Below are positions 36,165 to 47,142 of a DNA stretch of 64,000 nucleotides, piece by piece. The notes under the pieces were generated by a model that worked only from the letters and a program-made list of their open reading frames with translations, was not told the origin of the DNA and searched no databases. Location: positions 19,960,188 through 20,024,187 of the forward strand of contig NC_056053.1 of the NCBI RefSeq assembly GCF_004379255.2, read 5' to 3'. The stretch comes from Salvia splendens. Taxonomy: Eukaryota > Streptophyta > Magnoliopsida > Lamiales > Lamiaceae. A program made the translations under genes and the position numbers. Positions within the stretch are counted from its first letter, which is position 1. Every line of letters begins with the position of its first letter.

Positions 36165-37167
36165 CTCCCTCTGTCCAGCAATTGGAGTCCCATTTCTCCA
36201 GGGCACGGGTTTAAAGAAAGTTGTTGGAGTGAGTAATAAATGGTGTGTGGTAGTGGAATTTGGGACCCACCTACATTGTTTCAAATTAAAAATGGGCATA
36301 AGCAATGGAATGACAAAGAAGCCAATTAAATTAATGGCTGCCAGAAATTTAAAAAACCAATTAATGTTAAATTCATGGAATAAGCCAAATTTTGTTGGTT
36401 TAAGTCAATTAATGCCAAATTCATGGAATAAGCCAAATTCATGGAGTATTTTTTAGAACATCGATCCAAATAATCGAGCTGAACAAAATTGAACCTCAAA
36501 ATTGCAGTGCAGAATCAGCACCATATTTTTCCAAATCTTCAAAATTTCTCATAATCCAACCCCAAAACTACGAATAAAATTACGAATCCATTAATTTCAA
36601 ATGATTTATGAAAGAATAAATTTTTCCGACCCATTAAAAAGGCCGCACCGTATCACCGCGGCTCCAGCACGTGGCCGTCACGTGCCGCCGTGGATCGGGA
36701 GTTTCTGCGCCGGAATCGCCGAATAACGCGACGAGAAGTCACGGAAATGAGCGGATCCATCCGTTTCGAAGTTGAGCGAATAGCTCATGGGATCGTACCG
36801 GCATCTCGTAGTCCTCGACCGGCCACCGGTCTGATTAAACTGGCGGATGAAAGTCTTCCATCTCGAACCGCCGCGATCTGAAGCACGGGAAACTGCAGAA
36901 GCAGCATCCACGGCGGAAGAATGCGGCGTCGCGTAGATCGGCGAGGTAATCGTCGTCATTTTTTAGAAATTCAAATTGAGAGAGTATAATTGAGAGAGTG
37001 ACGGCGAAAAATGGGGTATGGGGGGTGTTTTTTTAATGGCATTTTTGGTAAATTATGAATTGAGGGAGGGTAATTTATTTATCTAAATATGGTAAGTAGA
37101 ACCGGGACTCCTATTCCCGGACGTCCCAAAACGGAAAAACGGGACTCCTATTGCTGGACGGAGGGAG
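36165..37167. mobile_element. Stowaway-like element carrying a host-type ORF
   Basis: Terminal repeats of about 30 bp: CTCCCTCTGTCCAGCAATTG with GAGTCC beyond, paired with the inverse GGACTCCTATTGCTGGACGG plus AGGGAG. TA lies on both sides. At 1,003 bp it is several times larger than the other MITEs here. Its centre holds an open 93-codon frame (minus strand, 36678-36959) resembling a small plant protein family, with none of the AT-rich filler of ordinary MITEs. This looks like gene capture. Confidence 0.75.
36678..36959 (-). CDS. 93-codon ORF similar to a small plant-specific protein, inside a MITE
   Basis: ATG 36957-36959 to TGA 36678-36680 without interruption. The product starts MTTITSPIYATPHSSAVDAA, has a basic helix-like stretch SRWKTFIRQFNQTGG, then CRYDPMSYSLNFETDG and FRDFSSRYSAIP. 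From memory the last part matches a plant family of short proteins with an RWR-K-F, then YDxxSYxxNFD layout; the function of that family is unknown. The GC content is higher than the MITE-like flanks. The stop follows soon after the conserved block, so it may be nearly complete. Whether it is transcribed is unknown. Confidence 0.55.
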   Translation of the reverse strand: MTTITSPIYATPHSSAVDAASAVSRASDRGGSRWKTFIRQFNQTGGRSRTTRCRYDPMSYSLNFETDGSAHFRDFSSRYSAIPAQKLPIHGGT

Positions 37168-37337
37168 TATTAATTTTGTAAACGAAATGAAGATTTTTCC
37201 CAATTTTTGTAGTTATTTAAATATCCAAATAGAAGAAAATGTTTAGGGCGTCCCGCTGCAGGTGGAAGGGCGGGAGGATAAAATGCTGACGTGGCGGTGC
37301 ATAGGGCAGGCCTCAGGGCTCCCCATTGTGGATGGCC

Positions 37338-37963
37338 TAAGATTGCCCATTCAAACACAAAGAAGAGTCCACATTACATTCTGAAACATGACGGCGACGA
37401 GCCATATTATTTTTCAAATTGAAGACATTTTTAATGTTCTTTAATTTGTTATACTCTTTTGGGTCTTATTATTTTAGAGAACACTAGGAATTACAAGTGA
37501 GGATGTTTTGGTAAGGAAAAAATTTATATTGTTTAATCATAAGATATGATGATGATTAGCCATAGACCAGGTGAGAAATATGAGAGAAAAGACAAACTAT
37601 ATGATACGAGTTCAGACATATAATTACACAGAAAATAACAGGTGGTAGTAAAGAAAGTGCATGAAACAGACCATCACTAAAAGTTGCTCTTCATTTAGAT
37701 ACTAATACTAATATTAATATTTGGGTCATACCTGAAAAAGTGAAAGCTACAAAAGAAAAAGCAATCTAACCAAACAACATAGAATTAACTCATTTTCACT
37801 CCATCTATGTATCAAACCCGAAAACAAAATTAATAAAATAAATAAACATACGAAAAAGAAAAGAATTTCATGACCCACACTTATCCGTCGCCATCAAATC
37901 CGATTCTCCCCTTAAAATTTGGAATTCACTTCTTTTCCAATTAATTTAGAATCCCATAATTAT
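37338..37963. other. Spacer, 3' flank of the GATA gene
   Basis: AT-rich, with no ORF or element of note. 37760-37960 is probably the 3' UTR of the minus-strand GATA gene. Confidence 0.5.
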
Positions 37964-38692
37964 TTATCTAGTAAAGTCATGAACCAGCCCGGGCCTGTCC
38001 GTCACGTTGAAACGCCACGACATAAACGGAACTCCCCCGCCGCCGCCCATTTCCGAGTGATCCACCGCCGCGCCTTCGTCTTCCATGAACCGGTACTCGC
38101 CCCCGTAGCCCGAAGCGTAGCACGGAGCTTTCATCATGTACTGCGCCTCCACCTGAGCCCCGTTGCCGTTTCCCGTGGCGGCCGCCGCCGTCGCCCTTCT
38201 CTCCTCCTTCTTGTAACGAATGCCGCACGCATTGCATAGCGACTGCAATAATTTGTCGCATTATATATTTTTTTTAATTCAATTAAGGAAGCTAAAAAAG
38301 TATCGTTATTCGTGGTGTGCCAAATAAAAAAAAAATACCTTAGGTCCTCTGGGGCCGTTTCGCCACAGGGGAGTAGAAGTGGTGTCACAATTAGCGCAGC
38401 GGCGCGCGAGGAGGGGGTCGCCGGCGGAGGGGCGGTGGGGCTTGGCGGAGGAGGACGGCGGGGTGTGCTTGGAAGGGAGGATGTTCCAGCCGAAGTTGGA
38501 GATGCAGGAGGAGCGGTTCTTGTCGTGGTGGGTGGTGTGATCGACGCGGGTGGAAGGGGTGCCTAAGGAGAGGGTACAATCGACTGAAGCGGAAGGAGAG
38601 TACAAGTCGGGTTCATCGAAGGGTCTGTGGGGATTAGACATGGAGAATAGCATGGGGTAGGAATTGCCACTTTGGTGGTGGGTGTGATACAT
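37964..38692 (-). CDS. GATA zinc-finger transcription factor, HAN/GATA18-19 type
   Basis: Two exons on the minus strand, 38692-38339 and 38242-37964 (633 nt, 210 aa). The GT-AG intron falls inside the zinc finger. The single finger reads C99-x2-C102-x18-C121-x2-C124 (RRCANCDTTSTPLWRNGPRGPK|SLCNACGIRYKKEERRA), the plant GATA fold that binds GATA sites. The N-terminus LFSMSNPHRPFDEPDLYSPS and the SVDCTLSLGTPSTR motif are shared with the HANABA TARANU-like subgroup, which controls meristem and organ boundaries and flower development. That role is inferred from the family. The C-terminal part is Gly-rich and variable. It looks complete. I leave the symbol blank because the exact member cannot be settled by eye. 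Confidence 0.92.
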
Positions 38693-41157
38693 TGTTGATT
38701 AAATTAAGAGATGATGAATTGAATTTGGATTTTGGAATGTGGAGTTGAAATATATAGAGAGGGGAATAGTGAGTTGAAAAGGATGGGTAATAATAAAATG
38801 TTTGAACAACAACATAGGATAGAGAGCTGGTGAGATCGACTGTTGCTTTATATAAAAAAAAGGGGGGAAATACCAGTCAGCACCTGCGAGAATCCGGTTT
38901 GTCGTTAATTGAATAAAAACTGGCAGTGAAATTAGATAAAAATAGGGTGAGGTGCAGATTACACGTTGGAATAAGAATAATGCAGAAGCAATTATGCATA
39001 TATATGTATATAGATAGATATAGAGATTGGTCATTGGGCAGTCAAAAGAGCCCACGTGACTAGCGGGAACAGTCTTCCATGGATCTGCCGTCGCCGATCA
39101 CGAGGCGCCACCCCGTATCCATGTCTCCGCCTTAGCTCCTCCACCCGCCACCACCTCCGCCACCGCCACACATCAGAGTCACGAGAATAAAACGCCTTGA
39201 TTTGGGGCCCTAAATTCATTAATTAATGTGATCGATCGGAACATGTTGGGACTATGCGTTTTTTTGGATTGTGCTATGGCTCTATTATGTCCTTCAATTT
39301 AATTATTTTCATTCTCTAGATTTGCAAGCCTGCCTCATTTATTTAACCAACTTGGAAACAGATTTTTTCGATTGTCCCTCATTTTATTATTTGATCAAAC
39401 ATCATTTGTCCCAAGTTATTACTACTCCTTACTTAGCATTCTTGAAAAGTACAAAATAAAAGTTGCTTATATTCTTAACTCTGAAGTAATCAAGTATAGG
39501 AAAAATAGTACTACGAAAGACTTTGATTTTTCAAAAAAGCATTTGAGAGGAGAATAAATTGAATCCAAGATCTTGTTTCCTTGTTAAAAGAATTATGGAT
39601 ATGCAAGTATATTAAATATTCTTGTAATTTGAATTTTATTTTGACGAGTATTCGAAAACAATGATTTGGTACGAATTGGTAATAGAACTGAAACAAAACA
39701 TCAAGTCGTCATCATTTTGAGATAGGTTTATAGGGCATGCTGTGTGCCTATCTCTAGCAAAATAATTCAGTCATCACCCCAATCATATAATCCATCACTC
39801 TCTCTATTTAACAGTTGCAAACATTAACTAAAATTTTTATTTTATTTGTGTTATTTTTTTACATAAGGATTTAATTATTGAAGTGTTATTATAATGAAGT
39901 GGTATAGCTGCCTGCAATCTTGCTAGCTTAAAATTAGACTCCGTCATAAATTATTTGTTGGTATCACATGCATCGTTGTGTTTAAGGTTTTATCTTGCAA
40001 AAATGTGTTTGTCGAATAAGCAGTAGTAAAATTGATACGTTATAAAGTGTGCTTGCTACTTCAAATTGAAATTGACACTAACATTTTTTTATCATTTTAT
40101 AATTTAATTCAATTGTCTATTTTGCTCACTAGCTAGTGTATAAGGATTTAATGAATGCAAAAGGAGTAAAAATTGTGGCCCTGAATCTCTTGGCTTAATT
40201 TGAACAATTTCGTCATACATAGTAATATAACCAAATACTACAAATTATAGTAATTGGGTGCTAATTAGGGAAGAATATGACATTATTGCTTTATTTGAAA
40301 TTGATGGATATGATGATGTATGAAGCTAGCTAGTTGTCCCAGTCCATGATTCTTGATTCCATAAAAAGTTAAGGCAAGTCTATCACTCTAGTGATAGAGA
40401 TAGTAGTGTAATTACAAAGATCATGAGATTCTATAAAAAAATAGAGAGAGAGAGAGAGAGAGAGACAATGCTGGGGCTGGGAGTGCAAAAAGTGAAAGAG
40501 GATACTCTGCAATCATCAAAGCAACACAATTTGTTCCTCTACTCTTGCACAAATCTTTGACCCAAAGATGGAAACTTGGAAAAAGAAAAGCTACTACTCC
40601 AACACAACACATACTCTATACATACGCCACCCCGTAACGTTTCAAAATATTGGGAAAACCAAATTAAGGAGTATAATTTTCTTAAACAATATTGGGAGTA
40701 AATGCTTTATTAATTTGTCATAATATAGTTATATATATTCATGACCACGGTGATCCAGATGTGTGTCCTCTTGCGATAAAAATGAGGACCTAAAATGAGA
40801 GTTTATCTTTTGGTTGTTTCTAGTTTTGGATTTAGTTTTAGTTATTTTGTTTATGTCAAATTCTATCACCTTACATGAATGAATTTATTTGCAATCTTTT
40901 TTCAATTAGGATTAAAAGTTGAGTTCAGCTACAATTTTATTCTCTAAGGATTGTGTTTATCTTTTCGTTTCCAATAAGTAGGATTTTTGTTGCCCATATA
41001 TATGTTGTATTGTTAGTTTGAATGGTAGTTTTTGGACAATTTAATAAACGAGATTTAGAAACTTGAGATTTTTTATCAGTTGGTTTCATTTCTCTCATAT
41101 GCTAGGTAATTCTCGAGAGCTGATTTAGCATTATTTCAGCTTTATGGTTAAGCACCA
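38693..41157. other. Promoter side of the GATA gene and long AT-rich spacer
   Basis: 38693-38850 is the probable 5' UTR and promoter of the GATA gene. A GC-richer patch at 39050-39200 has Pro/Arg-type codons but no supported gene. 40790-41150 may be an old retrotransposon leader or LTR preceding the gag fragment at 41158. Nothing else recognised. Confidence 0.45.
40443..40465. repeat. (AG)n microsatellite
   Basis: About eleven AG units. Confidence 0.95.
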
Positions 41158-41525
41158 ATGACCGAACGAAGACGTAGAGGTGATGGTCGTGACGTTTGTA
41201 CTAGGGCGCAAGGAGAGGATCCCATGGACGAAGAGGACTCTCGACAACATCGCCTACATGTTGTAGAGAATGATGAATTGAGGAGACAAATTCAACAACT
41301 TCACAATGCCTTTCCCGTTTCGAGATTTTTTTATCAAAGGTTTCTATTATGTATCACAAACTGATGGGGAACAGTGACACTAATATTCCTTTTGTGCAAA
41401 ACTCAAGGTCGACTCTTTTTCGAGAAAAGGTGAATGATCCATATGTGAGACATCTGCGATGAAGATGAAGATGAAGATGAAGACTTGGAACGAAAATTTA
41501 TTTGTGATTTTTCTAGAATAACAAC
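41158..41525 (+). pseudogene. N-terminal gag fragment of a Ty3/gypsy retrotransposon
   Basis: The frame from ATG 41158 gives an arginine-rich start (MTERRRRGDGRD), then ENDELRRQIQQLHNAF, a typical coiled-coil beginning of plant gypsy gag. It frameshifts near 41330; NSDTNIPFVQNSRSTLFREKV continues in another frame and then stops. No further gag, zinc knuckle or pol follows. A T-rich, LTR-like stretch lies upstream. This is a decayed remnant. Confidence 0.55.
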
Positions 41526-43007
41526 CGGTCAAAATCTACAAAAAATTAATTGGAATATAAGGACTAAATAACGAGTACAAAACAGGCATAGTGTTTCTAG
41601 TTTTTGTACGCTAAACCATGCAAAAGGGAATAACACATGTTGTTTATATGTGTTGTCACACTCATGAAGATGTGTTCAAATCGATTAAAATGTATGGGAT
41701 TAGACCTGGTCCGACTAATAGTCTCAACCAATTCAAAAAGAATTTACAATAATATAGTATTTGTTCGAATTAGGGAGTACTAGTTTTATTGTACGTCGAA
41801 ATCAACAATTGTTTAGTAAATATTGAAATTTTATTAAATACTACCCGTTAGAAAACTTTGAAATAGAAGAATAAATGAATGTTGAACATATGTGATAAGG
41901 TGGTGAGGGACAAAAAGAGGAGGAAGAAAAGTGACCCCACAATGACACGATGGGTCCCAAAACCAGACAAACAAAGTCCTCTGGAATATCGATCGATTCG
42001 ATCAAAAGATTAAAAATAAATAAACAAATAAGCAAACGAGAGAGAGATTGTCTTGAGATTGGAGTGGGGCAGTTGGAGTTCGACAAAGGGGGAAGACCAC
42101 CGCTTTCCAAAAGATGCTCTCTTCTCTCTATTTTTTTAAAAATTTACTTGCCTTGTGAGTGATTAACCCAATGTTATGTTTATGTTATCTCAAAACTTAA
42201 ATAAATCATCTCTTTTGTTTTGATAATTTCTTTAATTGTCAAATGGCATATTTCATTTTTGTTTGCAACATAATTATATTATTGTCTTCAAATTAAATAA
42301 GAACCAACTTTACTAGAAACAATTCTGGTTTATAGTATAGCAGACAATTAAAGATTAAAGCAACCTATATATAGCTACGAACAAAAGAGTGAATATAACT
42401 ATTAAATAATAAAATCGTATAGTATTTAATCTTTGTTCCAACGCATATCTTTATTAAGAATATGAATAGAATCTAAGAGTTAGGAAGAATGTGAATAGAT
42501 AGATAAGAATGAAAAGATAAGTGCGAAAAAATTAAATGTTCTAAAATTAGAAAATTATAGGTTTGAGTTTCGCAAAATCTTCTAAATCTGTTCCGTAATA
42601 TGGAATATAAATTTGAATAATGATATTAGGGTTTTTATAAATGCAGAAAATTGATACTCTAGAGAATGACACTCCGTGGATGAGTTGGTATAAAAGTGGG
42701 ATATTTTTTGACCGTGGAAGTGAAGATGCCTATGAAAATAAAATTAATAGTAATTCTGTTGGTGATTTCATTAAAATAAAATAGGGAGATCTACAATGTT
42801 TATAATCTAAGTAGTAATTAATTAATTAATTAAAGAATTAGCATTAAAAATGTGGGCATGTCTGCGAGATTGGATTTTGATTTTGGTTAATGATGCAAAC
42901 GCACACGGACGCCATTAATTATCACAGCCTTTGAGGGCAATCAAATCTCCGCCCAATCATCATCTTATGCCTCTCTGGATTTTGTGGGGCCCTCCATTTA
43001 TTATATA
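41526..43007. other. AT-rich spacer
   Basis: No gene, element end or strong repeat recognised. Confidence 0.5.
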
Positions 43008-43209
43008 CTCCCTCCGTTCCATTAAAAATTAAACGCGTTCCTTTTTAGGTTGTCCCAATAAAAATGAAACGTTTCCTAAAATAGAAACAATATTCTCTCT
43101 ACTTTTTATTCTCTCTTACTTTACTCTCTCTTCATTAACTTACAAAACATCACTACATAAAATCTTGTGCCGGAAACCAAATATTGCATATTTATTGAGA
43201 CGGAGGGAG
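43008..43209. mobile_element. Stowaway-like MITE
   Basis: Left CTCCCTCCGTTCCATTAAAAA, right inverse TTATTGAGACGGAGGGAG, TA flanks, 202 bp. Confidence 0.85.
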
Positions 43210-43868
43210 TATATATCAAACTGAATTTAAATTGTAATAGTATATCTCAAATGCATTTCGGCAGTTATTTTTTTGTATAATTACTATTTTTCTCTTGAAA
43301 ACATACACATAAAATTATCAAATCAGCCCTTTGCTTTTGAAACAATACAAAATTCCAAATATCCCTTTGTAATATCCCTTTGTTCCACAAAATAATTAAT
43401 AGTAATTCATTTCCGAGAGCCCAAAAAAGAAGGTCTAATTTTTTAATTGGAATTGAATGAAAATTATACTATTAATAAAATAATCTTATTAATATTTATA
43501 AGATGACTTGTGTAAGCAATACAAAAGGCAAAGTAGGTCATTTGTATATATAGCTTTTATTTTCAAGTAATATTAAATGTACCGTTTAGTATAAGTGACA
43601 ACTAGAAAGGAGATTTATTTCTGAGTATAAAAATCTTTTTTATTTCTTTTATTTATTACTTTTATATTGAAATATGTATAGTTTATTATTATTTGTTGTT
43701 GACGAAACTAAATCTCATTGTATGGATATAAAAAGAATTAAGTTGAAAGACAAAGCAACTCCGGATTTTACTTTCACACAGTCCCACCAATTACCCAATT
43801 CCAAAAGATTGCAATCAATGTGATATCTTAAACACTAACCCATAAAGACCTAATCATTGCCATTAATC

Positions 43869-43920
43869 CACGTGCCACGTGGCAATCAATGGACTCGCCC
43901 CATGCATGCATGCATGCATG
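43869..43920. promoter_or_regulatory. G-box pair next to an RY-type CATG array
   Basis: Two CACGTG cores 7 bp apart (43869-43874, 43876-43881; the second inside the palindrome GCCACGTGGC) are followed 20 bp later by five CATG units (43901-43920) that form overlapping RY elements CATGCATG. In seed-storage promoters, ABI5-type bZIP and ABI3/FUS3-type B3 factors bind such pairs. No gene is recognised immediately downstream. Confidence 0.4.
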
Positions 43921-44122
43921 CGAATGCGTCAACCCAATTAATGCAATCTAAGCCATTATTAAACAAGCTTATATAATATAATTACTACCACAAGTCATGA
44001 AAAGAAACAGTGTTTGAACTTCCGAAAAAAACATTCCTCAAAAGCAACGATAAACAACTGGAACTAATGAATCCCAGTCTCCCACTTTCTCTCTCACCCC
44101 TCATCCACATATATATGTGTAT

Positions 44123-44180
44123 AGAAACAGAAATAGAAATAGAAATAGAAATAGAAATAGAAAGAGAAAGAGAAAGAGAG
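44123..44180. repeat. (GAAATA/GAAAGA)n hexanucleotide repeat
   Basis: AGAAAC, then AGAAAT repeated about five times, passing into AGAAAG units. Confidence 0.9.
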
Positions 44181-45956
44181 ATTAGGATTGGTCTTCATAG
44201 CATTGTAACGTCGTTTTGAACAGGATCTACTTTTGGCAGGTAATGTTAATAAATTGATGTCTTTGAGAGTTGTGTGGGAATGGAGTAAAGGAAAAGAAAA
44301 CGATGATCAACACAACATAACAAGCAACCAAAATACCCCTCCTATCCATTTTCATAATGCAACTCTTACTTACCAAGATATATCACTATTTTCAATGTGC
44401 CCTCAAAGTTCGAATAGGAGAAACTTTAAGGACATCTACAACAACAATCCTTTTAGTCGCAATTCAGGTACAATTTCATTTTAGTTAGTAGTCTCATTTC
44501 AACCTTATTCCAACTTTATATTTACTAAAATCTTGGTAATTATAAACTAAAATTAAAATGAATGAAATTTTTATTAGTATAATTTAAATTCCTGAATTAC
44601 ACAAAATAAATAATTTAACTTCCTAAATTAATAAATAAAAATACAAAAAATGGACCATAGGATAAAATGACATTAAAATTAACAATAAAATATATTGAAA
44701 ATTTAAAAAAAAAATAAAAGGAGAAAAATTCAACCCCTAACACTCACAATATCGACTTGAAACAACTTAGCAATACGGTCTTTTGCCCCATTCAACCTGA
44801 AATTGGGGTCACCGTCATCCGGACAGTCCCTACAGCAAGCCCCAGATTCAGCTCCCATTCTGGAGGGCCATATTGGGATCTGGGGCCTTGTTGCGTATAC
44901 TTCGACCTCTTAAGAAATTAGTGAAATTTGAACAATATTAAACATATTTGTATGTCACCACTTAGCCATTCTCATATGAATTGCACAACATTTTTTTCTA
45001 ACGATTTGTAAATTACTAGTATGCTATCATAAAAGAATATGCGCAAAATCATCCCAACACATTTGACATACATATGTATTACCCTTACACATTATATCCA
45101 AATTGATTATATAAAGAATTCTTTGTCATATGAAGTGAAACCATGACAATAAATAATACTAATAACTATTAGAAGTATGGTAATACATGTAGAGATGGAA
45201 ATAAGTGTCGGTCAAATATTGAAAATAAGACAAGACTAAAAAGATGAATCTGTAAACCCCCAATTGTCTCCTAGAAGGAGGTCTAGTCTTCTGCCCAAAG
45301 GAAACTCGACACCCCTTTTCTCTAATTCTCTTTTTCTTTTATCGATGATTGATATTTGATAATGCCCAATCTACCTTATTGTCCATTTGTCATGCAATTG
45401 CTTCATCCATTTTCCTTTCCATTTTCATAAGGTTTCAGCATGCTGCAACATTATTCTAGAATGACGTCCTTGCTTTACCAACATAGTTTTCAAAATGGTC
45501 AATTCGCTATACCAAAATTAAAAATAAAGGAAAAGGAAAAATTAAAGAAACAAAGAAAAGAATATTATAGGGAGGGAGGTTCAGCCTTTGGGAATGTTAC
45601 TGTTTTTAGACTGGATTTTCACTTTTATTGGGATGTTACATACTTCAGCCCCAGATTTAATCGAAAAGTTCGACAATAATACATACGTCAGACAAATTCA
45701 AATTCTTCCATATTTTTATTTGTTTTTTCCGCTTTAAGATGGCATACCTCTGCTTCATTCCTATATACACTTATTAGCTTGATGAATTGTGAATGTAAAT
45801 TATGTAATTGAAACAAAATTAAAATACAAAAAAAAACTTTAATTTCTGACACAATTAAGAAAACATTGTAAAAGAAATACGAAAATAATTTATTGGCTTC
45901 TAGTGGCCTACATAACTAGGTGCGGTAAATTGACCATTTCAAAACAATGTTGGTAA

Positions 45957-46997
45957 GAGTGTCCACAGTGGGGGAGCCGCGGCCCGTGGCTCGGGTGCGC
46001 GGCCCCCACTGCAGAGAGCCGAGAATGATGGCTGAGGGCCGAGAGCCACGAGGGAGCCGCGGCCGCGGCCTTCACGCGGCTGAGCCGTGTGAGCCGCGGC
46101 CCACCACTGCAGTGGGCCACGTTTCGCGGCTGGGCGGCGATTTTTATTTTTATTTTGTTCCTTTTTTTTTTTATTAAATACACCCCATTTTTCCTCCATT
46201 TTTCTACCTCAATTCAAACACCACTCTCTCTAATCTATTTTACTTCAACTTCTGAAATATGGACTCCGACGATGAACGGTTCCAAGAAGCGGTAGATCTG
46301 GAGTTCCAAAACCTGGTTGCAGCGGTGCAACAGGAAGACGATGCTAGTTCGAGCTCGAGTTCCAAAACGATGGCACGAAAATGATGTCTCAGACATCATG
46401 ACTGCATGTATCATATTGCACAATATGATAATAGCTGACGAAGGATTTGCTGCAGAGCGATGGACACCGGAAGATGGTGCTAGTTCGAGCTCGGGTATTG
46501 CCATGGAGCCCCTACAGATGGGTGTACCACGTACTAATGAATACTTGATCCAGTGGTACACGGATATTCGGAGCCAAATATCGCATACATCACTGCATGC
46601 TGATATGGTTGAAGAGGTCTGAAACCGTGAAAGGAGCGCCGCATAATGATATGGGTTTTCGGGTTGTTGTTTTTAAAGTATAAAACTTTCGTTGTATAAT
46701 TTTCCTATTTTATTAATATAATACAACGATGTTCTTGTTACACTTTTTTTGGTTAGGTTGTGAAATTTTTTTTAGTTACAATCCAAATTATTTTATTTAA
46801 ATTAAATTTATAAATATAATAAATTATAGGCTAATAAAATTTATTGTACTTAAATTAAAAAATATCATTAAAAAAAGTAAACAAAATTAATTTTAATTTT
46901 GGAGAGGGCCACATTTCGTGGCCCTTGTTATTTTTGGGTTTTACCATTGTGGAGAGCCACATTTGGTGGCCTTCAAGGGCCACCATTGTGGACACCC
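45957..46997 (+). mobile_element. Harbinger-type deletion derivative D
   Basis: Ends GAGTGTCCACAGTGGGG and, inverted, GGGTGTCCACAATGG; TAA duplicates at 45954-45956 and 46998-47000. The GC-rich left subterminal region repeats GCCGCGGCC motifs. It contains a shortened transposase gene (46259-46622). The TIRs are distinct from those of copies A-C and of E, so at least three Harbinger families are present. Confidence 0.85.
46259..46622 (+). pseudogene. Harbinger transposase remnant: N-terminus joined to C-terminus out of frame
   Basis: ATG 46259 opens an acidic N-terminus (MDSDDERFQEAVDLEFQN) that stops after about 40 codons, at TGA near 46384. In another frame the C-terminal signature DIMTACIILHNMIIADEG follows immediately (about 46396-46450) and runs to the stop at 46622. 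The whole catalytic core is missing. The deletion junction is bounded by a repeated GCTAGTTCGAGCTCG motif (about 46342 and 46480), which also occurs downstream. Confidence 0.85.
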
Positions 46998-47142
46998 TAA
47001 GTACACTACTATTACAATGTGGAAGTGGTGAAACTTTACACAATTGACAATTTTAATATGAAATATCAAAAGATCCATTAGAATGGAAGCCAGTCTAGTG
47101 ATATTGGATATCAAAATGAGCAAGATTATTTAGTATTTTTTT

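Larger units (their letters stand above)
35778..37337 (+). mobile_element. Harbinger-type deletion derivative E with a nested gene-carrying MITE
   Basis: Ends GGCCATCCATAATGGGG and inverse GGCCATCCACAATGGGG; TAA duplicates at 35775-35777 and 37338-37340. Left subterminal DNA repeats GCGGACGA at least five times. It retains a TATA-like TATTTAAA near 35968, a leader and a short start (ATG 36062, stop within about 20 codons), but no transposase body. About 1 kb of the interior is a separate element (36165-37167). This TIR family differs from the GAGCATCC family of copies A-C. Confidence 0.85.
43210..45956. other. Spacer with regulatory-looking motifs and a hexanucleotide microsatellite
   Basis: No gene could be supported. 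Small ORFs at 44010-44219 and 44233-44484 have no recognisable motif, and the first is largely microsatellite. A GC-richer patch at 44755-44910 is open on the minus strand (about 50 codons) but unrecognised. Confidence 0.45.

Noticed and set aside
39031..39219. 62-codon Arg/Trp-rich minus-strand ORF
   Set aside because: Short, low-complexity GC patch without homology I recognise or a promoter context.
44010..44219. 69-codon ORF with EIEIEI and EREREK-like runs
   Set aside because: Translation of the hexanucleotide microsatellite; no other support.
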